Shown here: positions 1 through 6,378 of the stretch, piece by piece
Layout: each line of letters begins with the position of its first letter
Position numbering within the stretch: position 1 is the first letter of the stretch
NCBI GenBank assembly: GCA_031283015.1
Contig: JAITCQ010000047.1
Span: 1 to 11,017, forward strand
Source of the DNA: Candidatus Methanoplasma sp.
GTDB lineage: Archaea; Thermoplasmatota; Thermoplasmata; Methanomassiliicoccales; Methanomethylophilaceae
DNA: 11,017 nucleotides
Direction: 5' to 3'
Notes under the pieces: generated by a model
Told to the model about the DNA's origin: nothing
Database searches by the model: none
Seen by the model: the letters and a program-made list of their open reading frames with translations, nothing else
Translations under genes and position numbers: made by a program

Positions 1-183
1 CGCATCCTCACCGGGGTCGCCGCGATGCTCGTGTTCCCGGTCCTACTGGAGATCGGGCTGGACCAGCCGCTCCTCGGCACCCCCGGCCTCATCGCGAGGA
101 TCATCGTCAGCGGAATAGAGACCTTTTTGAACTATGCCGCAAGCAAGTTCATCGTTTTCAGAAAAAATAAGGAAAATGCCTGA
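1..183 (+). CDS. GtrA-like membrane protein, C-terminal part (5' end outside window)
   Basis: The frame is open from the first base and ends at TGA 181-183, giving 60 residues. The fragment has a hydrophobic stretch at residues 2-19, then a second membrane-like segment (about residues 31-46) ending in an N-Y-A-A-S-K-F-I-V-F-R tail. An aromatic or basic tail ending in a V-F-R type sequence after the last helix is typical of GtrA-family proteins, which are small four-helix membrane proteins linked to polyprenyl-phosphate sugar translocation or glycosylation. Such proteins often accompany or are fused to DPM1-like GT2 enzymes, and one of those lies 1.4 kb away on the same strand. Only the last two helices are visible, so the family call is moderate and the full length is unknown. 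The gene converges on ilvE, with 18 bp between the stop codons. Confidence 0.6.
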   Translation, partial: RILTGVAAMLVFPVLLEIGLDQPLLGTPGLIARIIVSGIETFLNYAASKFIVFRKNKENA

Positions 184-192
184 AAAGGCATT
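175..192. terminator. Bidirectional terminator hairpin between gtrA-like gene and ilvE
   Basis: AATGCC (175-180) and GGCATT (187-192) form a 6-bp stem with a TGAAAA loop. The loop contains the TGA stop of the gtrA-like gene. Downstream on the plus strand the sequence is T-rich (GTTTGATTCT). On the minus strand the hairpin is followed by TTTTCC and then a run of six T. It sits between two convergent stop codons, so it probably ends both transcripts. The structure is seen directly; its function is inferred. Confidence 0.6.
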
Positions 193-201
193 GTTTGATT
201 C

Positions 202-1128
202 TCAGTTGACGTATTCCAGCCAGCGTTCGTACTTCGGGTCCTTTCCCGCGACGATCTCGTGGAACTTCGCGTGTATCTTCCCGGAGACCTCGCCGATCTT
301 CCCGGAACCGACGGTCCTGCCGTCTATGCTGGTGACCGGCACGACCTCCGCCGCGGTCCCGGTCATCCAGACCTCGTCCGCGGTCACGAGCTGCGTCCTG
401 GTGATCTGGGTCTCGATGACCTCGTAACCCATGCCGCGTGCGATCTCTATGACAGAGTTCCTGGTTATGCCTTCAAGTATGCACTCCGCCGACTGGGGGG
501 TGTATATCTTTCCGTTCTTGAACAGGAAGATGTTCTCCCCCGTGCATTCGGCGACATGCCCGGCCGAGTTGAGCATGACCGCTTCCTTCGCGCCCTGGCG
601 GACGGCCTCCCTCTTTGCGAGGCAGGACGTCACGTATGTTCCGTTGATCTTCGCGCCGGCGGGTCCGCACAGGTTGTCCGGCCTCTGCCAGGACGAGGTT
701 ATCACTTTCGCCCCTTCCGTGGACGCTCCGCCGAGGTACGCCCCCATGTATATGCATGTTATGGAGAAGCTCGCGGGAACGCCGACCGGGTTGAGACCCA
801 CCTCCTCGCCGCTAAGGAACACGCAGGGTTTGACGTAGTCGACCTTCTTGTTCGCTTTGATGCATGTCTTGACTGCCTCGACCATGTCCTCGAGACCGTA
901 CGTTCTGCCTCCGAACTCCGGGTCTATCCCCATCACCTTGCAGCCGTCGAGCAGTCTCGACATGTGCTCCCTGAGCCTGAAGACCGCCGGTCCTTTCGGC
1001 GTCTGGTACACTCTTATCCCCTCGAACACGGCAGTGCCGTAGTTCAGGGCGTGCGTCAGGATGTGGACCTTTGCGTCGTTCCAGTCCGTCAGCTTGCCGT
1101 TCATCCATATCTTTTCCGTTTTTTCCAT
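202..1128 (-). CDS. ilvE: Branched-chain amino acid aminotransferase (PLP fold type IV)
   Basis: This 308-residue protein matches the usual IlvE length. It catalyses reversible transamination between 2-oxoglutarate/glutamate and the keto acids of leucine, isoleucine and valine in the cytosol. The N-terminal half carries Y-G-T-A-V-F-E-G-I-R (30-39), as in IlvE. The PLP lysine is K160 in A-K-I-N-G-T-Y, the position of K159 in E. coli IlvE. The A-E-C-T-G-E-N-I-F segment (193-201) and the T-G-T-A-A-E-V-V-P-V segment near residue 260 match the cofactor-phosphate and substrate regions. The ATG at 1126-1128 is preceded by a strong GGGAGGGG ribosome site (minus strand, about 1133-1140), which fixes the start. 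It lies 23 bp downstream of the ACT-domain gene, so the two are probably one operon for branched-chain amino acid synthesis. D-amino acid aminotransferase or aminodeoxychorismate lyase are unlikely given the length and motifs. Confidence 0.93.
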   Translation of the reverse strand: MEKTEKIWMNGKLTDWNDAKVHILTHALNYGTAVFEGIRVYQTPKGPAVFRLREHMSRLLDGCKVMGIDPEFGGRTYGLEDMVEAVKTCIKANKKVDYVKPCVFLSGEEVGLNPVGVPASFSITCIYMGAYLGGASTEGAKVITSSWQRPDNLCGPAGAKINGTYVTSCLAKREAVRQGAKEAVMLNSAGHVAECTGENIFLFKNGKIYTPQSAECILEGITRNSVIEIARGMGYEVIETQITRTQLVTADEVWMTGTAAEVVPVTSIDGRTVGSGKIGEVSGKIHAKFHEIVAGKDPKYERWLEYVN

Positions 1129-1151
1129 ACCATTCCCCTCCCGGGCAACGA

Positions 1152-1514
1152 TCAGAGCGCGTTGAGAGCCATCACGTATTTCTCGGACCGGCTGCGCTCT
1201 ATTATTTCCTCGACCTGCGCCGCTCCCCCGACCAGGCCCACATTTCCGCTGGATGTCGATATCAGTGCGTAAGCCGACTGACCTTCCGAAGGTATCATTT
1301 CCGCATCGTAAACATCCTGCAATTTCCGAAGTCTGCCCATCGCGGTCTCCGCGGCATCCTTGTCAATCACAGATAGTACCATTCTTGACCTTCTGGGGAC
1401 CTCGCATTTCCCGACTACGATCGTCTCAACGTTGATCTTGTTGCGAGTGAACTCGCCCATGACCCTCTGCATAACGCCGAACTCATTCTTTACGATCAAG
1501 GATATTACGTGCAT
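1152..1514 (-). CDS. ACT-domain protein, short acetolactate synthase small-subunit homologue
   Basis: The protein has 120 residues. Residues 1-75 resemble the N-terminal ACT domain of IlvN/IlvH, with a beta strand (H-V-I-S-L-I-V), then E-F-G-V-M-Q-R-V-M-G-E-F-T-R-N-K-I-N-V-E-T-I-V-V-G, and later an R-R-S-R-M-V-L-S-V strand. In IlvH this helix-strand unit binds valine and mediates feedback inhibition of acetohydroxyacid synthase. Usual IlvH proteins have about 160-170 residues, and here the C-terminal half is much reduced (76-120). It may therefore be a minimal regulatory subunit or a stand-alone amino-acid sensor. Adjacency to ilvE supports a branched-chain role, but no catalytic ilvB is in the window. 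The ATG at 1512-1514 has only a weak SD-like GTGAT directly upstream. A TATA-like element about 35 bp upstream implies a very short leader. Confidence 0.75.
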   Translation of the reverse strand: MHVISLIVKNEFGVMQRVMGEFTRNKINVETIVVGKCEVPRRSRMVLSVIDKDAAETAMGRLRKLQDVYDAEMIPSEGQSAYALISTSSGNVGLVGGAAQVEEIIERSRSEKYVMALNAL

Positions 1515-1545
1515 GTTATCACACTCGGACGCTGATTATTCTGCG

Positions 1546-1553
1546 CATATATG
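1546..1553. promoter_or_regulatory. Palindromic TATA-like box in divergent promoter region
   Basis: CATATATG at 1546-1553 is a perfect palindrome in the 58-67 bp gap between the divergent ACT-domain gene (start 1514) and the GT2 gene (start 1573 or 1582). Its centre is about 35 bp from the ACT start and about 33 bp from the second GT2 ATG. Archaeal TATA boxes sit about 26 bp upstream of the transcription start, so one box could serve both directions with very short leaders. The sequence is seen; promoter activity is inferred. Confidence 0.45.
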
Positions 1554-1581
1554 AAATAGTGGTTTCCGGTTAATGTATCGA

Positions 1582-2319
1582 ATGGCTGAAAGAAGGACCT
1601 GCACGGTGATACTACCCACGTACAACGAGGAGGCGAACATCGCAGACATGGTCCTCTCGCTCAGGGAGATGTATCCCGATCTTCATATCCTGGTCATGGA
1701 CGACAATTCCACGGACCGTTCCAAGGAGCTCGTGGACGCCCTCGGTCTCGAGAACGTCCGGTTCACGGTGCGGGACAAGGACGACCGGGGGCTGACGGCC
1801 AGCGTCTGCGAGGGGATAACGATTGCCGGAACGGACCTCTTCGTCAATATGGACTCTGATTTCCAGCACCCCCTTGAGGCGGTGGGCAGGATATACGAGG
1901 AATTGAACGGCGGGTGCGACCTGGTCGTAGGTATCAGAACGGACCGGAAGGCGCTGGGCTTCAAAAGAAGCGCCGGGTCCTGGGCGTTCCACGTCCTCGC
2001 CTCGTCCATCCTCTTCGTCCACGGGAAAAGAAGGTCCAAGGACATCATGAGCGGCCTCTTCGGAGGGGACGCCGAGATATTCTCAAAAGTGGTGACGGAG
2101 CAGGGAAGCAGGTTCGAAATGAAAGGGTTCAAAGTGCTCTTCGACCTCATGAGGTACGCGCCGCCCGACATAAAGACGGGGGAGATAACGTACGAGTTCG
2201 GAAAAAGGGCCGGCGGGGAGTCAAAGGTGAACCCCCGGATCGTGCATCTGACCCTTCGTCAGTGCGGCATCGTCGGAAGGTTCTTTGCCAGGATCTACAA
2301 GGCCCTGTTCATCCGTTGA
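1582..2319 (+). CDS. GT2 glycosyltransferase, dolichol-phosphate mannosyltransferase-like (DPM1 type)
   Basis: The product has 245 residues from the ATG at 1582; an in-frame ATG at 1573 would add three. The GT-A fold is clear: T-V-I-L-P-T-Y-N-E-E-A-N-I (8-20), V-M-D-D-N-S-T-D (38-45), and the metal-binding D-S-D in N-M-D-S-D-F-Q-H-P (89-97). A conserved F-G-K-R-A-G-G-E-S-K region (206-215) follows. Enzymes of this type transfer mannose or glucose from a nucleotide sugar to dolichyl or polyprenyl phosphate at the cytosolic membrane face. There is no C-terminal GtrA or transmembrane domain, so it is the soluble, membrane-associated form. I prefer 1582 because the protein then begins right before the first beta strand and lies 32 bp from the TATA-like box. 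No SD is seen, so it may be nearly leaderless. The lipid and sugar are unknown. The gene ends inside the 3' end of the fused gmhAB gene. Confidence 0.87.
   Translation: MAERRTCTVILPTYNEEANIADMVLSLREMYPDLHILVMDDNSTDRSKELVDALGLENVRFTVRDKDDRGLTASVCEGITIAGTDLFVNMDSDFQHPLEAVGRIYEELNGGCDLVVGIRTDRKALGFKRSAGSWAFHVLASSILFVHGKRRSKDIMSGLFGGDAEIFSKVVTEQGSRFEMKGFKVLFDLMRYAPPDIKTGEITYEFGKRAGGESKVNPRIVHLTLRQCGIVGRFFARIYKALFIR
2309..2319. other. 11-bp convergent overlap of GT2 and gmhAB 3' ends
   Basis: The plus-strand GT2 gene stops at TGA 2317-2319, while the minus-strand gmhAB gene stops at the complement of TCA 2309-2311. The coding sequences overlap tail to tail by 11 bp, so no intergenic terminator is possible. 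Any transcript ends must lie inside the opposing gene. Confidence 0.9.
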
Positions 2320-3349
2320 GGCCGCCGAGTATATCGTCCACTATTTCAACGAACGGCCTTTTCTCGGATACCTGATATGTTCTCATTCCGAGCCTTTTCC
2401 CGAACTCCATGTCCTTCTCATGATCGCCTATCATGAAGGACGCGTTCGGGTTGATGTTGTGTTTGATTATCGCCGCTATCCCAAGGTCCGTCTCCGGTTT
2501 CCTGCAGGTGCAGCCGTCGTCCGGGTGGTGGGGGCAGTAGAAGACGTCCTCTATACGACCGCCGCCGGCCTCGATGTCTTTGATCATCTTTTCGTGAACG
2601 GACGCCAGAACGGTCTCGTCGAAGAAACCTCTTGCTACGCCGGATTGATTGGTCACCACTATCACGATGTAACCTGCCTCGTTGAGCTTGGATATCGCTT
2701 TCGGGACTCCCGGGAGCAGTCGGAACTTCCCGGGACTGTCGCAGTACGGTCCGTCCTTGGCGATGGTGTCGTCCCTGTCGACCAGGACCGCCTTCCTGCC
2801 GAACATCTCCCTTTCGACGATCCCGCATATGGTGTGACAGGCGACCAGATAGCCCTCCTGTATCCTGGGCGTCTCCCTTGAGGGTATCACCACGCCGATA
2901 TCGACCATGTCCTTGAGCACCCCTCCCTCTCCCGTAAAGGATATCGTGCCCGCGCCGATCCTCTTCGCCGCCTCCGCCGCCAGTATCACATTCCTGGAAT
3001 TGCCGGACGTGCTGAGACAAACGACCGTGTCGCCCTTCCTGCATATGGCCTCGATCTGCCTCTGGAAAACAAGGTCGAAGGAATAGTCGTTGCCGATGGC
3101 GGTCACGGGGGCGATGTTAGATAACGACACGCCGCCCATCGCGGGCCTGTCGAACATGTACTTGCCGGAGAATTCCGCCGCGATGTGCTGCGCGTCGGCG
3201 GAAGAGCCGCCGTTGCCCATGAATATCACCTGTCCCCCGTTCCTGACGGACCCGAGGATCATGTTCGCGGCCTCCCTTATCTTGGCTGGGTCTATTCTTG
3301 ATATTACTGATGAACTTCTTTTCAATTCCGAGGATATCATATCATTCAT
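2309..3349 (-). CDS. gmhAB: Fused sedoheptulose-7-phosphate isomerase / heptose-1,7-bisphosphate phosphatase (GmhA-GmhB)
   Basis: This 346-residue protein joins two heptose enzymes. Residues 1-185 are a SIS-domain GmhA: G-N-G-G-S-S-A-D-A-Q-H-I-A-A-E (45-59), S-T-S-G-N-S (113-118) and R-I-Q-E (162-165). E59 and H172 match the catalytic/metal E65 and H180 of E. coli GmhA. Residues 186-346 are a HAD-type GmhB: D-R-D-D-T (191-195, nucleophile D191 and acid D193), T-N-Q-S-G (233-237), a zinc site C272, H274, C280, C282, then K284 and G-D-H-E-K-D (308-313). The first module isomerises sedoheptulose-7-P to D-glycero-D-manno-heptose-7-P. The second removes the C7 phosphate from the 1,7-bisphosphate. 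The intermediate phosphorylation is done by the kinase encoded just upstream. The ATG at 3347-3349 overlaps the kinase gene by 8 bp and has a GGAG site 8 nt upstream. The D-R-D-D variant replaces the more usual D-R-D-G. Confidence 0.92.
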   Translation of the reverse strand: MNDMISSELKRSSSVISRIDPAKIREAANMILGSVRNGGQVIFMGNGGSSADAQHIAAEFSGKYMFDRPAMGGVSLSNIAPVTAIGNDYSFDLVFQRQIEAICRKGDTVVCLSTSGNSRNVILAAEAAKRIGAGTISFTGEGGVLKDMVDIGVVIPSRETPRIQEGYLVACHTICGIVEREMFGRKAVLVDRDDTIAKDGPYCDSPGKFRLLPGVPKAISKLNEAGYIVIVVTNQSGVARGFFDETVLASVHEKMIKDIEAGGGRIEDVFYCPHHPDDGCTCRKPETDLGIAAIIKHNINPNASFMIGDHEKDMEFGKRLGMRTYQVSEKRPFVEIVDDILGGLNG

Positions 3350-4355
3350 TGCTGCATCTCCAGGATGTTACGCCGCGCGGTTCGAACATGAAATCGGTTA
3401 TCACGGCGCCGCACTTCTGCAGTTCCTGCGCCACCTGCGCTTTCTTATCATACTCGCAGATATAATACATGAACCCTCCCCCGCCGGCCCCGGACACCTT
3501 CCCGCCTATGGCCCCGTTCTCTTTCGCTGTGTCGTAGAGGTGGTTCAGATTCCTGTTCGATATCTTATCTGAGAATTGTTTCTTGTACTGCCAGGATTCG
3601 TCCAGCAGCGTCCCCGCGCCCTCTATGTCCCCCCTCCGGACGGCCTCGCAGATCTCCTTCGCCAATCTTTTGGACTCGTCCAGCGCCCTTTCGTTGGAGC
3701 CTTTCCTGAACGCTTCTATCTGGGTGCTTATTATCTCCGCCGATTCTCTTGAGGTTCCGGTGTAGCACAGCACGGACCTGCACTGAAGTTCGTTCGAAAC
3801 GTCGTCCCTGATCGCGACGGGATTCACCTTTACACCGTCTGCGTCCACGTCCATCAGGTTGAACCCCCCGAAGGCCGCGGCATACTGGTCCTGTTTTCCG
3901 CCTTTAAGGCCGATATCGATCCTTTCCAGACGATATGCCAGCCGCGCGATCTCGTCGGGTGCCATCTCCGTCCCCAGCCAGTTGGATACCGCCGATATCA
4001 TGGCGACCATCATCGTGGAGGACCCCCCGAGTCCTGACCCTGCGGGCGCATCGGACTGTATCATCATGTCGAACCCGTCCTTTATCTCAAAATGGTTGGC
4101 CACCGCCTTTATCAGGTCCTGATTGCCGTCCAGTCTGAGCGGGCCTCCGTCCAGCGGCGCCTGGTACCTTCCGTAGTACATCGAATGGACGTGCATCATC
4201 TTATCCTTCCTCGGCGTGATGGTGCAGTATGCGTACTTGTTTATCGTGGTGTTGAAAACGCACCCTCCTTTCTCCGAAGCGTACGGATCCACATCGGTGC
4301 CTCCCCCGGCTATCCCTATCCTTAACGGCGCCCTTGACCTTATGTACTGGGTCAT
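3342..4355 (-). CDS. hddA: D-glycero-alpha-D-manno-heptose-7-phosphate kinase (GHMP family)
   Basis: A GHMP kinase of 337 residues from the ATG at 4353-4355. Motif 1 is R-A-P-L-R-I-G-I-A-G-G-G-T-D-V (8-22), typical of the HddA/sugar-kinase branch. The ATP-binding motif 2 is A-P-A-G-S-G-L-G-G-S-S (103-113). Motif 3 is K-V-S-G-A-G-G-G-G-F (286-295). The enzyme phosphorylates C1 of D-glycero-alpha-D-manno-heptose-7-P to give the 1,7-bisphosphate, in the cytosol. Its place between the nucleotidyltransferase and the GmhA-GmhB fusion makes the heptose substrate likely; fucose or another sugar kinase is the alternative. The frame is open upstream to an ATG at 4454, but those 33 extra residues are arginine-rich, read through the end of the upstream gene and lie before the family's normal N-terminus. 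The chosen ATG forms an ATGA overlap (4352-4355) with the upstream stop, with GGTG 5 nt before it. Confidence 0.88.
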   Translation of the reverse strand: MTQYIRSRAPLRIGIAGGGTDVDPYASEKGGCVFNTTINKYAYCTITPRKDKMMHVHSMYYGRYQAPLDGGPLRLDGNQDLIKAVANHFEIKDGFDMMIQSDAPAGSGLGGSSTMMVAMISAVSNWLGTEMAPDEIARLAYRLERIDIGLKGGKQDQYAAAFGGFNLMDVDADGVKVNPVAIRDDVSNELQCRSVLCYTGTSRESAEIISTQIEAFRKGSNERALDESKRLAKEICEAVRRGDIEGAGTLLDESWQYKKQFSDKISNRNLNHLYDTAKENGAIGGKVSGAGGGGFMYYICEYDKKAQVAQELQKCGAVITDFMFEPRGVTSWRCSNE

Positions 4356-5392
4356 TTGAACACCTTGTCTCCCGTTATCTCTTTGCCGGCCTCGACCACG
4401 GTCCCGTCGCCGATCACGGAGTTCACTATGTGCGCGCCGGGGTGTATCCTGCATCCTTCGCCGATGATGCTGTTCTCTATCCTGGCCGAGGTGATGCTAC
4501 ATCCTTTCATTATAAGGGAGTTCGATATCTTGCTTTCCTTTATCGAGCAGCCCTCTAGTACCACCGCCGCCGCCATGTCCGACCCGGGGACGCTTGACCC
4601 TTCCGCAAGGAAGAACGGCTTCCTTATCACTGCGGACTCAGCGGACCTTCCGCCCCAACTGAACCCGTCGTAGAGCTTTGAGGCCATGGTAAGATTAACA
4701 CCCAGCAGGTCCGAGGGGCGGCCCACGTCCCTCCATGTCCCGTTCAGCAGGAATCCCTGTATCCTTTCTCCGCGGGCCATGAGGATCGGGATGAGGTCCT
4801 TCGAAAAATCAAAGAACACGCCCGGCGGTATGTCGGCCATAACGGCCCGGTTCACAACGTAGACCCCCGCGTTCACCAAATTCGAGAACACCTCTTCCGG
4901 CTTCGGCTTCTCTTTGAATTCCAGTATCCTGCCGTCGTTGTCCAGTCTTGCTATCCCGAACTCACTCGGGTTCTCCACTGGAGTAAGGGAAATGGTGACG
5001 CTGGCGCCCGACGATCTGTGTGCGTTCATCTGCTCCGCAATCAGGATGTCGGCGAACACGTCGCCGTTGGCCGCGACGAAGACCTCGTCCAGTCTGTTCT
5101 CTATCTGTTTCATGGCGCCGCCGGTTCCGAGCGGTTCGGTCTCATAGGAATAATCGATCCTTATGCCAAGATCCGAACCGTCGCCGATAGCGTCGGCAAG
5201 CTGCGATGACTTATACCCGCACGCAAGGATCACTTCCTCTATGCCGGCCGAGGCCATCGATTCGATCAGATATCTCAGGCAAGGTTTGTTCAGAACTGGC
5301 AGGATGGGTTTCGGCCTGACCTTGGTGAGCGGCATCAGCCTGGTCCCCTTGCCCCCGACCATTATCACCGCTTGTCTTACTGCCGAGCCCAC
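4352..5392 (-). CDS. Sugar-1-phosphate nucleotidyltransferase with left-handed beta-helix domain (probable heptose-1-P guanylyltransferase)
   Basis: A 346-residue NTP-transferase. The N-terminal Rossmann-like catalytic domain (about 1-235) has M-V-G-G-K-G-T-R-L (11-19), R-P-K-P (26-29), A-N-G-D (108-111) and E-K-P (161-163). The W-R-D-V-G-R-P segment (220-226) closes the active site. Residues about 260-340 form hexapeptide-like repeats expected to fold as a left-handed beta-helix. It activates a sugar-1-phosphate with an NTP, releasing pyrophosphate. In this operon the expected substrate is D-glycero-D-manno-heptose-1-P, the HddC step. Classical HddC is about 230 residues and lacks the helix, so by architecture this resembles archaeal mannose-1-P guanylyltransferases, and the true substrate and nucleotide are uncertain. 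The start is GTG 5390-5392, with GGGGAGGG six bases upstream. The stop overlaps hddA by 4 bp. Confidence 0.85.
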   Translation of the reverse strand: MGSAVRQAVIMVGGKGTRLMPLTKVRPKPILPVLNKPCLRYLIESMASAGIEEVILACGYKSSQLADAIGDGSDLGIRIDYSYETEPLGTGGAMKQIENRLDEVFVAANGDVFADILIAEQMNAHRSSGASVTISLTPVENPSEFGIARLDNDGRILEFKEKPKPEEVFSNLVNAGVYVVNRAVMADIPPGVFFDFSKDLIPILMARGERIQGFLLNGTWRDVGRPSDLLGVNLTMASKLYDGFSWGGRSAESAVIRKPFFLAEGSSVPGSDMAAAVVLEGCSIKESKISNSLIMKGCSITSARIENSIIGEGCRIHPGAHIVNSVIGDGTVVEAGKEITGDKVFK

Positions 5393-5398
5393 CTTTTT

Positions 5399-5432
5399 CC
5401 CTCCCCGCCCTCTTTATCGATGATAGATATAA
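5399..5432 (-). promoter_or_regulatory. Possible internal promoter and strong ribosome site for the heptose genes
   Basis: On the minus strand, TTATATC (5426-5432) resembles an archaeal TATA box and lies just past the DUF89 stop. GGGGAGGG (5399-5406) is a near-ideal SD six bases before the GTG start. A start site about 22-26 bp after the TATA-like box would fall within or just before the SD, so either the leader is very short or the genes are read mainly from the DUF89 transcript. Confidence 0.4.
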
Positions 5433-5436
5433 GGAC

Positions 5437-6306
5437 TCATTGTATTAGCTTTACTACGTTGGACCCGGGCCTCACCCCAACGGAATCTGCCACCGGCCCG
5501 CACTTCGCTCTCATGATGTATGCTATCGGCAAGCCGATGTCCTCCTCCGACAGGGATTCGTAGTTTGCCATACCTTTCGCGATCACCACATCCGCTTTTC
5601 TGAATTCTTCTTTCAGTTCCGGTCCGATCATATCCATATCCACGCCTATCGCGAACCCACCTGTCGTGAGGAGCCTGTCCACCTCTTTGTCCAGCCCGAT
5701 GCGCAGAGCGTCATCGACGGAGACGTCGTTCAGTATCGGTTCCCCTCTCACCACGCCGACCAGTCTCTTCCCCATCCCCCGAATCGCTCTTATCAGAAGT
5801 TTATCGAACTGCGCCTCTCCGCAGTTGTCGAAGATGTAGATCACCGACCGCGCCTTTTCGATAATGTTTCTGAGCGCCTCGGTGTCGTCGGACTCGATAT
5901 CCTGTGCCAGAAGTTCGGAGAACATCTCCCTGAACTCGTCCGGGTCGTCTATCGCTATTCCAGCCCCGAAATCCATTATGTTCCCGATGACGGACGCCTT
6001 CACCGCGGCGGCGAAGGGGTCGGAAGAACACCTCACCGCATCCGACAGATGGCCAAAGTACTCTCCCGCGACCTCGTCCGCTCGTATCTTCAGTTCCAGA
6101 TACGGGTCCTTCACCCCCATCGCGGCGTATGCGCTCCGGTGGACCAGCGTTGCGGCCTTTGCGGAGTTCGTTTCAAAAGATATAATCTCCGCGTACGTCC
6201 TGAGCGCGGCTTCCACCGCCTGCCGTTCCCTTCCGTTGTTCGGCAGTTTCGATTGGAAGAACACCCTTTTCATAAGGCAGGGGACGCAGTCGGGGTGTGT
6301 GTTCAT
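5437..6306 (-). CDS. DUF89-family metal-dependent phosphatase (damage-control type)
   Basis: A 289-residue protein from the ATG at 6304-6306. It has the N-terminal H-P-D-C-V-P-C cysteine pair (4-10) of stand-alone archaeal and bacterial DUF89 proteins. Downstream is a mostly helical region, then D-N-C-G-E (160-164), P-I-L-N-D (190-194) and K-G-M-A-N-Y-E (244-250), which carry the expected metal-binding and catalytic residues. Characterised DUF89 members hydrolyse sugar phosphates or phosphate-bearing damaged metabolites. Lying 44 bp upstream of the heptose genes on the same strand, it may act on heptose phosphates or side products; that is inference only. An in-frame ATG at 6339 would add 11 residues, but it lies inside a TATA-like ATTATC (about 6330-6337) placed 27 bp from the 6306 start. 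The shorter form also begins just before the conserved cysteine motif, as is typical. No SD is seen. Confidence 0.85.
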   Translation of the reverse strand: MNTHPDCVPCLMKRVFFQSKLPNNGRERQAVEAALRTYAEIISFETNSAKAATLVHRSAYAAMGVKDPYLELKIRADEVAGEYFGHLSDAVRCSSDPFAAAVKASVIGNIMDFGAGIAIDDPDEFREMFSELLAQDIESDDTEALRNIIEKARSVIYIFDNCGEAQFDKLLIRAIRGMGKRLVGVVRGEPILNDVSVDDALRIGLDKEVDRLLTTGGFAIGVDMDMIGPELKEEFRKADVVIAKGMANYESLSEEDIGLPIAYIMRAKCGPVADSVGVRPGSNVVKLIQ

Positions 6307-6378
6307 GCTCGTTACTATGGCGGAACCAAAGATAATCATTTCGTTCGCGCCCGGGGCGGCGGGCGGCCAACCCTTCCG

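Noticed and set aside
259..1272. 337-codon plus-strand open frame opposite ilvE and the ACT gene
   Set aside because: It is antisense to two well-supported genes, has an arginine/leucine/valine-rich composition typical of high-GC shadows, and shows no domain.
4356..4454. Upstream extension of the hddA-like kinase
   Set aside because: The 33 extra residues are arginine-rich and read the end of the nucleotidyltransferase gene in another frame; the ATGA overlap start fits the family N-terminus.
2309..5392. Bacterial LPS heptose locus, implying a bacterial contig
   Set aside because: The adjacent zinc-ribbon/aEF-1beta operon and TATA-type promoters are archaeal, and no LPS gene (such as a GT9 heptosyltransferase) is present.
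6307..6339. Upstream start for the DUF89 gene
   Set aside because: It would start within a TATA-like sequence and add 11 residues before the conserved cysteine motif; no SD supports it.
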